Source: Gadus chalcogrammus (lineage: Eukaryota > Chordata > Actinopteri > Gadiformes > Gadidae). From it: a stretch of DNA of 64,000 nucleotides. A model generated the notes under the pieces. It saw only the letters and a list, made by a program, of their open reading frames with translations, was not told where the DNA came from and did not search any database. Below, in pieces: positions 1 to 47,515 of this stretch (its first letter is position 1; each line of letters opens with the position of its first letter). The position numbers and the translations under genes were made by a program. The stretch is from contig NC_079432.1 in the NCBI RefSeq assembly GCF_026213295.1, forward strand, positions 12,949,774 through 13,013,773. The letters run 5' to 3'.

Positions 1-435
1 GCCTATTGTCCTGCAGCTACGTTGGCCGACTCGCCTGGAACAGTAGCCATAGGCTCACCGCTTGACCAAGGGGAAATGGCTGGAATTCCAAGCAGGGTGC
101 CATCTGAATGAAATATCACAGCTATGGAACTGTTCATGGCCACATAGAAGCCAAATAAGAAATGGACTCTCACTAGATGTTAATGCCTCAATAGCTGCTT
201 ATTAACTTGAGGCCCCGTCAGCTCCTCCGGACACCTAGGCTCATGCCTTAGCTGAAAGCGCTAACCTTCTTTTTAAAAGTAAAGACAAACCAAAAACTTG
301 AGCAGATGTGTGTAAAAGCCCATTATATTTATAGGAACAACTTTTTATGTCCCACAGCTATTAGATGTTGAGAGAATCCTGGGGTCTAAACAGCACATTG
401 TGGCAACAGAACCCTAATCACAGAAATGAATAACA

Positions 436-436
436 G

Positions 437-524
<88 letters not shown>

Positions 525-542
525 CACACACACACACACACA
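436..542. repeat. (CA)n microsatellite, interrupted
   Basis: Two CA runs with CC and G interruptions; the duplicated copy at 8700-8804 is uninterrupted. Confidence 0.95.
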
Positions 543-3085
543 GACTAAATGCACACAAAAGAAAATGACATAGAAACTTCAGTTAACGTAAGGCCAGAGA
601 GAGAGTGAGAGAGTTTTTTTTTACTCTACAACACACAGCGGGCTGATATTTAGAGTTTTTAACTTTTATCATCAGCAGGAAGTGCTATCCTGCGAACACG
701 GTATGTTTATCATCAGCCTGCTTTATTGTGATTGGCCGAGGAGTCTGTGGAGACTTGGCAGTGCCGCAGCAGCAATCAGACTGCTAGGCAAACAAACAGC
801 TCACTGTCTGCTACGCTTTCCCAGCATTAACTCATTAACTTAACAAACTACAAAGTAAAACAAGCAAAAAACATGATCTAATATGGTTGTGTGTTGGTTT
901 ATTCACCCTTTGGTTGGATAGTGTTCTCCCACCATTAGGACATCACAGGGGGTGGGGTTGGGGGGGGCTGAGAATGACAAATTACCTGGTCAAGTTAGGA
1001 CACACGTACACAGAGACCCCGTACACACAAACGCACTCTAGAATCTGCGATGACATAAAGATAGCACGCCCTCATCAGAATAGTTTTGGTGTTTGTTTCT
1101 TCAGCTTTCTCTTTTCATTGCTAAAAGAATGTCCTAATCTTCAAGCATAAGTTTCCCTAACTTCGCTAAGACTTCAGCGAAGATGTGCACTTTGTGTTTA
1201 GCAAAGCTGGGATTGCCTGCGAGGGTTGGGGATAGAGAGTTTGAACGTAGCTCCTCAAAAACTGACTTGTAAGCTACGAGCAATCACAGCAAACGCCTGA
1301 AAGCAATGTCGGCTACGACCCGTCTGCTAAACTACATTACATGTCAATGTGAAAAACACATGCAAATACTAGGATGGCATAAAATGGTTCCTCCCACTAG
1401 CAGGGACACACACATCGATTCAAGGCCCCAGCCGAGGTCAGGATCAGATACATGGGAGATAATGACCACACCTGTCTGAAAGGGCAAGCACAGGCCCCCT
1501 AACCCCTGGCCTTCCCAGCCTCTCCTTCCCGAAAGCAGTTAAACTGTCAAGAGTGTAAGCAGTCTGTAAATCTACTGCCAGTCGGTTAACAGCCACCCAT
1601 TATCCGGGTCTCCCCAAAGATTGGTTGCTACTTAATAATCGTCGCTGCAAGAGACTTTACTTTATGAATGATTGCTGTCACAGACCATTTGTTTCTTATG
1701 TATTTAATGATAGGCCTACTTCCAAACGTCTGATGTTTTTCTTGTCAGTGGCGGTTGACCACATTGGCAAGGGCGTTGCGCGCTAGTTCCGGGTCAAAGT
1801 CTGACAAACGTTTTGCATCCGGTTTTTTTTTTTTTTGTCTGCGCTTTGATTGGCTAGGAAACATGTCATTGATAACTATATCTTGGTCCGACAACTTTTT
1901 TGGGGATTCCAAATGTGACGTGCTGAAATCGGTGCAGACAGAAATTTCTCTGTTATCCATCATCAAACAGATCCCGATATGAGAAAGGCATTGGCTCATT
2001 CTGATGCATGAGTCTACATGTTACATAAATCTCCATTCAGGGTCCGTACAATAGCAAAAACACAATCATGCTCATCATATAGCAGTAAATCCGAGGACAA
2101 AAACATCAAACACATGCATACAGCTCTTATCCTCTAGCCCAAGGCATCCTACTTCTCATTGGCTCAACTAACCTCCTTGGTCCACACTGAAAGCAGACAG
2201 TGCGGGTCATTCTAAGAAGCGGCTTAGGGCTGGTTGGCCAACCTCCATGTGTTCAACACACCTGTTCCCACACATTCTCTCCTCCTCCTTTTCAAACATT
2301 GTAGAATCAGCCCTGCCTTCCTAAGGTCGACAGCAATAACACACATGCGTTGATGGTGAAACAACTATGTGTGTTGTGTGTGTGGGGGGGGGTGTTTGAT
2401 GACTCCAAAACAAAGGCATTCGTCAAGCTAAAATCTATTCAGCGCAAACATTGAGTCATATCGTCTCATTAACGACATAGGGAAGTGGTGTGTGTGTGTG
2501 TGTGTGTGTGTGATGCCCCTCGGGCTGAATGCACGACAACAGATCAGAGGTTACGGCAGATTAGGCAGGTTAGAACTGGAAATAAGTTGGAGAAAGAAGG
2601 TCATAGTTATATTCTTACACAATTTAAATCGCTGTTATCGTCCTCAAACTCATTCCCTCTGTGTTTGGCCCTCCATCGCGCTATTTGTCGTTCCATTGGT
2701 TCCAAAAGGCTCACACTATTTAGACTTCATCGCTGGGTGGCCTGCACAACAAAACACAAAGAAAGTGTTTTGCCAGAACAAAATGAAATGAATTAAAAAA
2801 TGATGCATCATCCAATGTGTTCTGTATTATATATCATTGTATAACACATTCATCTCACAAGCTTGCAGGGATTAAGGTAACAGATACAAAGTGATTTCAT
2901 TTGGTGGAGCTCTCATTTTTCCCATACCTCCTTTTATCTCTCTGGTTTGTCCTGGTGTTGTGTGATTGATATTTGTGTGTGTGCGTGTGCGTGCGTGCGT
3001 GCGTGCATCTGCGTGCATGTCGGGTGTGTGGGCATAGTGTGTGTGTGTGTGCGTGCGCGTGTGTGTGCGGTGGCGTCGCAGGCTG

Positions 3086-3242
3086 GCTGGGCGCGTTCCG
3101 CGAGTCAGGTGTGTATAACCGGGTGGGGAAGTGTGGCAGCCGGACAGTGCTGATCCTGCTGCGGCTGCTGTCGGAGAAGCACCAGTTCAACCTGGTCTCC
3201 TCGGAGATCCACAACCGGACCCGCCTCACCAAGCACGAACAG
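3086..3242 (+). pseudogene. ust: Damaged duplicate of ust exon 3
   Basis: From about 3120 to 3242 this equals the intact exon 3 at 11286-11441, including the donor after 3242. The 5' part is scrambled. The acceptor and first codons are replaced by unrelated GC-rich sequence, and one G is missing where the intact copy reads Q-V-V-Y-N, which shifts the frame just before the PAPS-binding loop. It cannot encode the enzyme as written. Because it lies at the edge of the duplicated block, sequencing or assembly error is more likely than a real pseudogene. Confidence 0.75.
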
Positions 3243-3900
3243 GTGGGTGTGGCCCCCCGCTGTAACGTTACTGTGACTCGCCTAAACATCTTCTCACCTT
3301 GTTGTTCTGATTCCCGATCGTTTTAACCCAATCAAACAAAAGCCTTCTTTGGTTTGTGGCTGTGGATCACTAGACAGCCAGACCAGGACAAAGAGTGCGT
3401 TTGGCCTTTAAACATGTTGGACTTGAAAAAAAACAGGCCCAGAAATATCTGCAGCTCATAAGCCAGCAATCTCTAGTTCCAAGTGGGGTCCCCACCCCAG
3501 GGTTAGAAATCAATGTCCTCACTCAGCGGAAATGTATACACTTCAGCTCGTCCCACATATCACCCACGCCGGTGAGTCAGTAAGGCTTAAGTACAGTGAC
3601 TGGAGGCAGTTATTGCGCTTCCAAACTACTTTGCGCAAGGTGTGGTGGAAATCGACCTTGTGAGATTTATGATGAGATTGTAGTACATGCATCAATCATA
3701 AGTGCAAAAGTGCAACGGTTCCCATAATAAAGTTCTTAAAACCTTTGACAAAATAAGTGAATTACAAAATAGTCAATGTGGCCTTCAACTTCGATGGTAT
3801 TATTTGTTGTGTGTAAGCAAATAAGTAACAGATTGGATCCATTTGGCCCTAGCTACTTGCTTCTCTATTTTGGGCTGGGCCAGCCCATGTAGAATCTCAG

Positions 3901-4000
3901 NNNNNNNNNNNNNNNNNNNNNNNNNNNNNNNNNNNNNNNNNNNNNNNNNNNNNNNNNNNNNNNNNNNNNNNNNNNNNNNNNNNNNNNNNNNNNNNNNNNN
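3901..4000. other. Assembly gap of 100 N
   Basis: Exactly 100 undetermined bases, the usual placeholder for a scaffold gap of unknown length. The left flank ends where the duplicated block ends; the right flank starts in CA-rich sequence. Confidence 0.99.
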
Positions 4001-4199
4001 ACACGCGCGCTCACACACACATGTGCAAGACACACAACAAATGTGTATGCACACATGCTCACACACAAAGGTGTGCACGGCGATCGTGCACACACGCGCA
4101 TGGGCTCACACAAGTGTGCACACGTGTGCACGAAACACAAACGTGCACCCACACACGCTCACACACGCATGTGCACGACACACAAACACACACATGCAC

Positions 4200-4238
<39 letters not shown>

Positions 4239-4445
4239 CATGCACAAAACACACAAACTCATGCACATAAACACATACACATGCACACACATTGTCACAC
4301 TCTCACACGCACACACACATACACATACACACGAACACACACACAGACGTACACACTCATGCAAAGCTACGTGCACACAGCGTCCAAAAAATGTATACAT
4401 ATATCCATATACTCATGGTCACACAGACACACACACACACACAGA
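4001..4445. repeat. Degenerate CA/TGCACA-rich tract
   Basis: About 440 bases of imperfect CA repeats broken by TG, GCAC and CTC units, with a purer (CA)n stretch near 4203-4234. The alternating purine-pyrimidine character makes it a candidate Z-DNA former. It abuts the assembly gap, so it probably caused the break. No gene is visible here. Confidence 0.8.
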
Positions 4446-5962
4446 ACCACATCAAATGTTTATGCTCACCGACTACCTCATTTGCATATGGCCTCTATTT
4501 TAGTAGAGCCAGGCTTGTAATATAGCACGGTCAGATGTTAAACTATAGGCTTGGGTTGATGTGTGACTGGTGTGTTACACACAGCTGGGGCGGGCTGCAC
4601 TTGTATCGTTTACAAACACGGCTAAGAATATGTGATCCCACTCACATCCTCACACACGCACACCGTGGCGTGGCACGCATGCAAACGATAAAGATATATG
4701 GTTAACAAACGAATCATCAGAGAGGTGAAGAGAAACCCTATCATCTCATTGCACTTGTCCACAATGCTCTGAATCTGCCACCTCGCGCTAGGGCCATAGA
4801 AACCACAGTGCTTTTCTCTGCCTCTCAGCCCTGCAGCCCTCACCGCTACTCCTGTTATGTGTGTGTGTGTTTTATTGTCTGCAGCATCTCAAACCTATTC
4901 TGGGATACGTCTCTTCCTTGACCCTCGCTCAGCCCAGACAGTCACCAATTTCATACGGCGTATGAAACGCCACGTTCTAAATACCTGTTTACGAACGTAA
5001 TGTAGCATTCCTGACTGGGGAGTCCACTGCCAACAAGGAGAAATAAATCCACTGAAGAATGTTTTGAGGCCTTAATAGGAGTTTCACCGCACTCGCGTTG
5101 AATCAAAGTAGTGTTTCTCTCTCTGCCTCGGTGTATCATGTAATCATAATTAAATGTCTCCCTTTGTTTAGTATTAAGATGGAAACATATTGGATGTTGT
5201 TGGTTCTAGCAATTTTTTTAGGACCTCTGAATTTCTTATGTCAAGGGATAAAACATCACTTTGTTAATAAGTGAACCTTGTTAAACATTTTGGCAGGTCA
5301 TGCATTGGGTGAATTGAACAAACTGTGCCAGACCTTTGCCAGTGGCTGGTCGGTAGATCTTGTGACACACTAATCCAATTAACTAATTAGCTACATGTGT
5401 ATGCACACCTCATGACTCCAATTAGCAGTACCCTCACACACAAGGCACGTTGCATCCGCAGAAACACACACACACACACGCACACAAACACCAACAAACA
5501 CCCATTTCGCACAAAATAAATCATCAGATATAAAAATACTGGGTTGTATTTGACATTCCGTGAAGTCTCATTAGTCAATTGCAGATCAACATTTCACAAA
5601 TCAACTACAACTACAAGAGGATTGAACATTTCCTTAATTTCTAGAAGGTTGGAACACTGAAGACGGTTAATCCAAAGTATTCTATCAGTTCCTCACCTAT
5701 TTATTGGCCAGTAGGTAAGAGACAGTAGCAATTCTTTGTTCAGTTTAATCATGTTGTCAAATCATGTGCTAAAACCACCTCGGAACAGATTTGAAGACCG
5801 ATCGACTTGATCTGTCTAACCCACTGGACGGGGTTACTGGTGTAAAACCCACACTCCACACACACACGCACGCACGTGCACACACACAGTAAGTTGGAAC
5901 CATCCTCTGTTGGAGGCCATATTGAGCAAGTCCCTCATCCGGGATTGGCCCCAGTTCGCTCG

Positions 5963-6110
<148 letters not shown>

Positions 6111-6589
6111 ACCTAAGGGGGTGTTTGCAGTGCAGCTGGCTCCATTCATCGACACTCAACCCTGTTGAATTAATCAGCATCGGCGTGTCAACTTTTATAT
6201 ATTGCACTTGACCCTCATTATGCACGACGCACTTGCTCCGTTCACTTACTGTAGACGTATAGAGTGTCTGTGTGTGTGTGACGCTGATAGCAGGCCAAAC
6301 CGCTGCAGATTGGCTCAGAGTGCAAGACTAATTGCCTAAAGGCCAAAGCCGCAACTATGGAGTCGGGGAGCATAAACAGTGCTTTGAAAGTCTTACAAAT
6401 GTGCTACCAGAACGGTCATATATCAGCTCCCCTCGGCCATGCGGCGCAAGGAAAGCTCTCTCTGCCAGAGAAGGGAAGCAATTCGTCTGGTAATATATAT
6501 GTGTGTGTGATGTTTATCTCGCACTTTCCCTCTGGCAGGACCTATTTCTGCTCCTCAATGATACATTCTCTTCTGATGTGTTCATTCAA

Positions 6590-6621
<32 letters not shown>

Positions 6622-6978
6622 CCTCCTCTCTCCTCTTCTCTCCTCTCTCTCTCTCTGCATTCCTAGTGGTGGTGAGAAGTATAGCGTGTCAGTGTGTCTG
6701 GACAGGCTTAGCGTTGAAAAAGAAAGGGCCTGCATGCTTGGAGTCCACACACACGCACACACACATTTGACTCAAATGGAAAAGGCGCAGGCTTGAAAAG
6801 AACGCCCAGATCCTCTGGTGGGAGCCGAGGGGGGGGGGGGGTTCTCGGTCCTTGAAAGAGACCCATTGTTTCCCGCTCCCCCCACAGTGGTGGATGGATA
6901 TACTGTATAAATGCACCGTAACTCGTTCTCCATTCACATCCACAGCAGCGCTGTGTGCAGCTGTACAGAGAGAGTGGC

Positions 6979-7092
<114 letters not shown>

Positions 7093-7545
7093 CGAGGGGG
7101 GGGGGGGGTTGGGGTGAGGTTCAGCATGGGTGATTGTGAAATAAAGCCCAGTGGGAAGTAGGATGTGATGCGGGGGGCAGGGGGAGGAGGAGGAGGGGGC
7201 GGCTATCTGCTTACAGCTGGAAGGGCTCGGATCTTAAAGTGAACCGTGGAGTCTGGTCCGGTTCAGCCACCCCCCTGTGCGGGGTCCCGAGGGGTCTGAT
7301 AGTCCCGCTGTGTGGATTGACACATCCGTGCTCTGTGTCACACCCGTACATCGATTTGCAGGGGTGCGGTGGAAGACCACAGTTTGATATCTGTTGACCG
7401 TTTGTTGGGCTATTGTTGAAGCTAGAAGTTCAATGAACCGCATTTGAGCAGCACTACCAATCAAACTAGTTTTACTAAAGAATGTATTTAGCTAGAATTG
7501 TACTGCAAGGTCTTTGATACCATGTTCCTTTCTGTTCCTTTGCAG

Positions 7546-41662
<34,117 letters not shown>

Positions 41663-41717
41663 GTTGTCGGCGGGCTTCTAGCGCTGCTCCGTGCGCCTCT
41701 CGGACAGCGGACTGGAC

Positions 41718-41825
41718 GACAGACAGAAAGGCAGACAGGCAGACAGACAGACAGGCAGGCAGGCAGACAGACAGACAGGCAGGCAGGCAGGCAGGCAGAC
41801 AAACAGACAGACAGACAGACAGGCA
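41718..41825 (+). repeat. (CAGA)n/(GGCA)n tetranucleotide repeat at the slc22a16 5'UTR/promoter
   Basis: Mixed GACA and GGCA units from about 55 bases upstream of the slc22a16 start codon. On the sense strand it reads TGTC/TGCC and could lie in the 5'UTR. Confidence 0.92.
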
Positions 41826-42569
41826 GGTCCGCCGCAGTTTGCGCACAGACCCGCCGAGTAGGAGGGGCGCAAGTGTTTTTTTTTGCTCTATCACATAACA
41901 CAAACTGTTTTGAATTAAACGAACGGGAAATTTGTAATGCGACAAATGATGCAGGCGGGAACAGCAGATTAGTGTTACCAGATTCAAGGAAGTCTCTTTT
42001 TGTTGCCATGACTACATCCATCCCCCGGTGTTATATAGGGCCTAGCCATAGCCGCCATAAAATTATTATTTGAACGATAAGAAAGAGATAGTCGGATGGC
42101 CGTGAATTTTTAATTTTTTATTATACTTTGACCAATGCCATGCCACATCACATAACCTATCTATATGGGGGTTGGCAGTAATATTTGAATGCGCTCGTCT
42201 TGTTTCAGGAGTATTGGAGTTCTCCTCCGTCTTATCAGCTGTGTTCCTGCTGACTGAAGGTTCTCGAACTGTTGGTCATGATAAATGATTTATAGCGGGC
42301 AGGTTCGTTGACTTACCTGACCCCCCCTATGTCCGGCTCAGTGGTCTTAATCAATGATTAATTCATAAAGATCAGGGTAACAAACTGTTTCAGCTGGGAT
42401 TCAAATATGAGATAAAAAAGCAATAATGCGCGTGTTTCGACCAAGGGAAACTTTGTGATGCTGCCTTGGCGACGTTGTATCTGGAACGCTCCTACACAGT
42501 TATTGCGTTCTAAACCCCCAACCGGACATCAAGGTGAACGGCTGCTCTGAACAGCGCTCCCCCCTTCCA

Positions 42570-42710
<141 letters not shown>

Positions 42711-43219
42711 GCGTTACATGGCCCCTCATCATCATCATCATTTATTGTATGAAGGGGCACCAGACACCCAACATTTTTTTTTTTTTTTTTTATCTCTTGT
42801 GCTATTTATTGGGGAACTTTCACCTTTTTATCATGGTATCATGGTATGTAACTCATCCTTATTTTATAGTTTGTAATCGCTCTTATCCTTCTTTTTATTG
42901 TAGCACAAACAGTGCTTCACACGCGTGTGACGATTGTCTAAAGAGCGGCATGTGGCTAACAATGAACACAGGCACAGTTGAAAATATCCAGGTAGGGCCA
43001 ATTGAGGCCTAGTTTCTACAAATTCCCAAATGTAGCAGACGCTTTGCCCTGACCAAGCGTTGTTTCTTATAATAATCCTGTTACGGGGAAGTGAGCGAGT
43101 GGACCCAAATGCTTGACACAGAGTGAGGCGGACACACATTGTAAAAAAAGTGTCTTCACTGATGATCAACAGATGAGTAAAGGAGGATTAAGGGGGCTTG
43201 AGGGGTGGCGGGGTGTCCG

Positions 43220-43675
43220 ACTGGCGAGTGTTTGGCGACAGGAGGATAGTGAGACAGGCGAGGGTTCAGCAACAGGTGGGTAGTGAGACAGGCGAGGGTT
43301 CATCGACAGGAGGATAGTGAGACAGGCGAGGGTTCAGCAACAGGTGGGTAGTGAGACAGGCGAGGGTTCATCAACAGGAGGATAGTGAGACAGGCGAGGG
43401 TTCATCGACAGGAGGGTAGTGAGACAGGCGAGGGTTCAGCAACAGGTGGGTAGTGAGACAGGCGAGGGTTCATCGACAGGAGGATAGTGAGACAGGCGAG
43501 GGTTCATCGACAGGAGGATAGTGAGACAGGCGAGGGTTCATCGACAGGAGGGTAGTGAGACAGGCGAGGTTGGGCGACAGGAGGATGGACAGACAGGCGA
43601 GGTTGGGCGACAGGAGTGTGGTCAGACAGGCGAGGTTGGGCGACAGGCGTGTGGTCAGACAGGCGAGGGTTTGGC
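43220..43675 (+). repeat. 34-bp minisatellite, about 13 units
   Basis: Unit GTGAGACAGGCGAGGGTTCA followed by GCAACAGGTGGGTA or TCGACAGGAGGATA. The two unit types partly alternate; the last four units lose GTTCAT and read AGGTTGGGCGACAGG. Non-coding as far as can be seen. Confidence 0.95.
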
Positions 43676-44044
43676 AACACTTAAAAATAATAACTATATT
43701 AATAATATAATATTTATTACGTTTTTATCACATTTAAATTGCACAAAAAATAATCTACCAACTGCACTGAGTGACTCAGAGTGAGGATGCGGGCCGAATG
43801 CGGCCCGCTGGATGCCAGTTGCCCATCCCTGGTTCACAGGGAGGAGATTGTTAACTTATGGCAAGCGACGGATCACAAGAGCTCAGCAATCTAAACACTA
43901 GAGCCAGGGACGGGTTACTAACTGTTCAGCGTGGAAAAACAACAATCTAGCAATGAACGTCTGGAGTACCGTGGTTGATATATTAAGAGTTGACTGAAGA
44001 TTGCCGTCAGGTGTGTAGAGAGCAGATTCATTTAGAGATTGGCC

Positions 44045-44058
44045 CCACTAGGTGGCAG
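44045..44058 (+). promoter_or_regulatory. CTCF-like motif
   Basis: CCACTAGGTGGCAG, close to the CTCF core, in the interval between slc22a16 and the kinase. Confidence 0.35.
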
Positions 44059-44575
44059 AAATGGGCGTCGTGACAAATCTGAATCATAATTATTATTTAA
44101 GCCTAATATGCTTTCGGGGAGGGGTGTTTGTGTGTGTAGGCCTAGAAAATGTATTTTGTATTTTATTTTGTTTTTGAATTTAATATGCTGCTTTTATTTA
44201 ATTATTATTGTTCATTTTCTTACAATTCCATGTGGAATTGTAACTGCACTATTGAACTGCACTTGTGTGTTTCGTTCAATAAAAGTATTGGCCAAGAACA
44301 AACCATGCATATGCTGATTTTAAGTGTGAACTATAACAACAAAGTATGTAGACAAGAGAACAACAATGCGATCAACGATTGTACATTTCACTTATTGCAC
44401 TGTGGATGCAATAAGTTGGTTGTTGTGTGAATGAGTGAATGAATTGAGGCATCTTCAGGTGGGTTGTACCTTTGACACTTGGATGTAGAATAACATGCAC
44501 ATGTATGCTGTCCTCACAGTCCTCCAGACTGTCAAGAGCCAAGGGAACCTGGCTGTGAATGGTGTGTGCGTTTGT

Positions 44576-44663
44576 GTGAGTGAGTGAGTGAGTGAGTGAG
44601 TGAGTGAGTGAGTGAGTGAGTGAGTGAGTGAGTGAGTGAGTGAGTGAGTGAGTGAGTGAGTGA

Positions 44664-44743
<80 letters not shown>
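44576..44743 (+). repeat. (GTGA)n followed by (TG)n
   Basis: About 23 GTGA units (44576-44668) pass directly into a (TG)n array (to 44743), a compound microsatellite. Confidence 0.95.
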
Positions 44744-44745
<2 letters not shown>

Positions 44746-45200
44746 TTTGTGTGTGTGGCAAAAACACACTGATCAAACATACTGTTCTCCATGCAGTTGC
44801 CTTGACCTCTATACTCTGTCGCAGCACAACTGGTTGTTTCCCATATGAGCTTTAGCAAGAACGTAAAACGCTAGTTTCTTGCATGTCAACAATGTATCCT
44901 ATTCCCAAAAATCTTTCAGTTGTAAGGTTTCATTGTGTATACGCGTGTCTGTGTGCATAGTAATATTTGAGGAAAACTTGAAAAACGCTCTGCAAATTTA
45001 GAAGTCATGCAAATGTTTAGGTTGTGATTGGACTTGAGTGGCCTGGACCTGGGGGTGGAAAACGCGAACCGTACTTAACCGTATCGCAACGCTCGGTGGA
45101 AAAGCGCCGCCATAGATGCAAACATACACATGCACAAACACACCAATTCAAGCACACGCACACACGCACACATAGACGGCAGTGGCGGACTCAGGCCCCC

Positions 45201-45512
45201 GTGCCTCCATGGTTGAAAAAGTGCCCTCAAGAGTGGCAAATACGAGAGAAAGGGCCTTATTGGCTGCCCTTTACATGTGAAAAAAACTATTGGGTGCCCC
45301 TTCAAACAATAAATTATGATGATAGAACAAGAAAATCCGATAACGTGCCTCAATGAGTGCCCCCTTAATGCCCTTACAGTGCCTCCATGGTTGAAAATTT
45401 GCCCTCTAGAGTGGGGAATACGAGAGAAAGTGCCTTATTGGCTGCCCTTTACATGTGAAAAAAATGAATGGGTGCCCTCTGGTGCCCCTTCATACAATAA
45501 ATTATGACGATG
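45201..45512 (+). repeat. Direct repeat inside the hAT element (period 178 bp)
   Basis: GTGCCTCCATGGTTGAAAA starts at 45201 and again at 45379, and roughly 120 bases after each start are alike, including TACGAGAGAAAG and TTATTGGCTGCCCTTTACAT. Subterminal repeats like this often serve as transposase binding sites; that role is inferred. Confidence 0.8.
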
Positions 45513-45836
45513 TGCCCTCTAGCGCAAGAATAAGGCAAACCGAAAAAACATGATGTGGTTAGGTAATGCAGACGATCCACTCTTTGGTTTTTTGTTTTAG
45601 TTGCCACCTTTTCTTGAAAGAGGAAAAGTATGAGAATAAGTATGAGAACTGTAGGAGTTAACAATTGGAAAAAAGGAACAGAAAAAATGAAGGGACATAA
45701 AACAAACAGAAGCACATTATGGTAAGCATGGTAAGGTAGAGAAGAAGCTTTCAGGAGGGCAGACATAGAAGACATCACACTGTATCTTGCACGGCAAGAT
45801 GGGGGGTTCAGGGGTCTTGATGAAAGTAGAACATCT

Positions 45837-47515
45837 TTGAACAAAGGAAATTTCCTTGAACTTGTTCAGCTACTTGCAAAATATGATTCTACCCTCAAAA
45901 GGCACCTTGATGACATAAACCATATCCAGTATCAAAAGAAAAAAACACAGATGTCTCTGTTGTCCTATAAGACACAGATGACATTATCAAGGCCCTTGCC
46001 ACCTATGTCAGAAGAGTCATTCTCAAAGAAATAGATGAGTCAAAGTCATTCTCCATTCTCTTGGATGAGACCACTGATGTTTCCCATGTCGAACAAGTGT
46101 CCTTCGTTGTTCGCTTTGTCCATCAGATGGAAATCAAGGAGAGATTCTTACAAGTTTGTGATGTGACAGGAACAACAGGAAAGGAATTGGAGAATGTTGT
46201 AATCTGAAAAGATGTCAGGGGCCAAGGCTACGATGGAGCTGCAAATATGAGTGGAAGCTAAAAGGGTCTGCAGTCGCTTATTCAGAGCCATAATGACAAA
46301 GCTTTATTCGTGCACTGCCATGCCCACTGTCTAAACCTTGTCTTGGAGGAGAGTGCCAAATCAAACCAGCATTTTGTTAGGTTTTTCAACTTAGTGGAAA
46401 GTCTTTACACATTTTGCCGGATCTACAAAACGCCATGCTGCGTTTATTAAAATGCAACAGTCCATGTACCCTGACCAAAGGGTCTGTGAATTGAAAAGGC
46501 TGTCTGACACAAGGTGGGCATGCAGAGAAGACGCTCCGAGGTCCCTGAAGAAGGTTCTTTCTGCCGTCGGTAAGCTGCTTCGGAACATGGCTGACCGATC
46601 CACCAGACGCTGCAGCAGGTGATGCCCGGATGCTCCTGCGTAGCATAGATTTTGAGTTCATTCTGTGCATGGAGATTACCACCACACCCATCTTCAATGA
46701 GACTGCCATCGCATCTGCTTCACTGCAGAAGAAAGACCTTGATTTGACAACATCGTACACCATTGTGGAGGGATACAGAGAGTAAAATCAATGAGGAAGG
46801 ATGAGGAGTTCAAGGTCCTTTTTCAAAGGCAAAAGGGAACTCAGAGGCAGCAGGAATTGAGGTTCCAGATGAAATACCTGGAAGAGCCAGACGCAGAAGG
46901 GTACCTCAAATACAAATACAGCACCCAATCTGCTACAGAGGACTACCGAGCCCAAGACCTGGAGGAGCACTACCGGGGAAAGGTTTTCTTTACCATTCTC
47001 GGTATACTCTCCCAGGAGCTACACCGGAGGTTCAAGGGGAAGGATGACACACCAACTGGGTTAATTATTTCAGGGCTTCACTGTCTTACCATCCCAAGTC
47101 ACTGGAAAGGCATAACAAATGACAGAGTTGCCCTATCTTTCAGAAATGTGTGCCGATTTTATGATGTGGAGGGAGAAAATGTTGTCACCGAACTCAAGGT
47201 ATTCCACTCATCATATGCTCTTCCCCCCAGCAATGTGAAAGATGTGCTAAAGTGCCTAAAAGACATGATGTGGAATCAGTTTTCCCTGGTCTGACTTTGC
47301 TTCTAAAAACATATGCTACAATCCCGGTGACACCTGCTTCAGTAGAGCGATCGTTCTCTGAACTGAAGTTGATCAAAACCCAGCTCAGAAACCGATGTGG
47401 GGAAAGAAGGCTCTCAGATCTTCTGCTGCTATCAATTGAAAGGGATATCCCGATTGACCATAACGAGGTCATTGACATCTACAAACATATGGCAAAAAGA
47501 AGAATTCTGCTATGA
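45837..47515 (+). pseudogene. Broken hAT transposase
   Basis: Pieces in different frames keep family motifs: DETTDVSHVEQVS near 46065, GQGYDGAANMSG near 46220, CHAHCLNLVLEE near 46317, and the C-terminal hAT dimerisation region with VERSFSELKLIKTQLRNR near 47343. In-frame stops and frameshifts interrupt it, for example a TGA near 46204 and a TAA near 46260, plus a break between the 46791-47294 and 47252-47515 frames. It resembles the ZMYM1-like domesticated or transposon proteins of vertebrates. No intact product is possible from this copy. Confidence 0.85.

Larger units (their letters stand above)
1..3900. repeat. Copy 1 of a 3.8-3.9 kb duplicated block (probable assembly duplicate)
   Basis: This block matches 8266-12101 from end to end and stops exactly at the N run. 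From about 1 to 3110 the two copies differ by many single-base insertions and deletions, mostly in homopolymers and microsatellites. From about 3120 to 3900 they are almost identical. It carries a damaged second copy of ust exon 3. In this order exon 3 would precede exon 2 (7546), which is wrong for the gene. The likeliest reading is an overlapping or alternative-haplotype contig end left in the scaffold; a real tandem duplication is possible but less likely. Confidence 0.9.

Noticed and set aside
2897..3289. 130-codon minus-strand frame over the damaged exon 3
   Set aside because: Antisense to ust exon 3 and to CA-rich sequence; composition is low-complexity.
43220..43675. Possible CRISPR-like array of direct repeats
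   Set aside because: Units are contiguous with no unique spacers, and the genome is eukaryotic: a minisatellite.
46386..46763. 125-codon minus-strand frame
   Set aside because: Antisense to the hAT transposase remnant.
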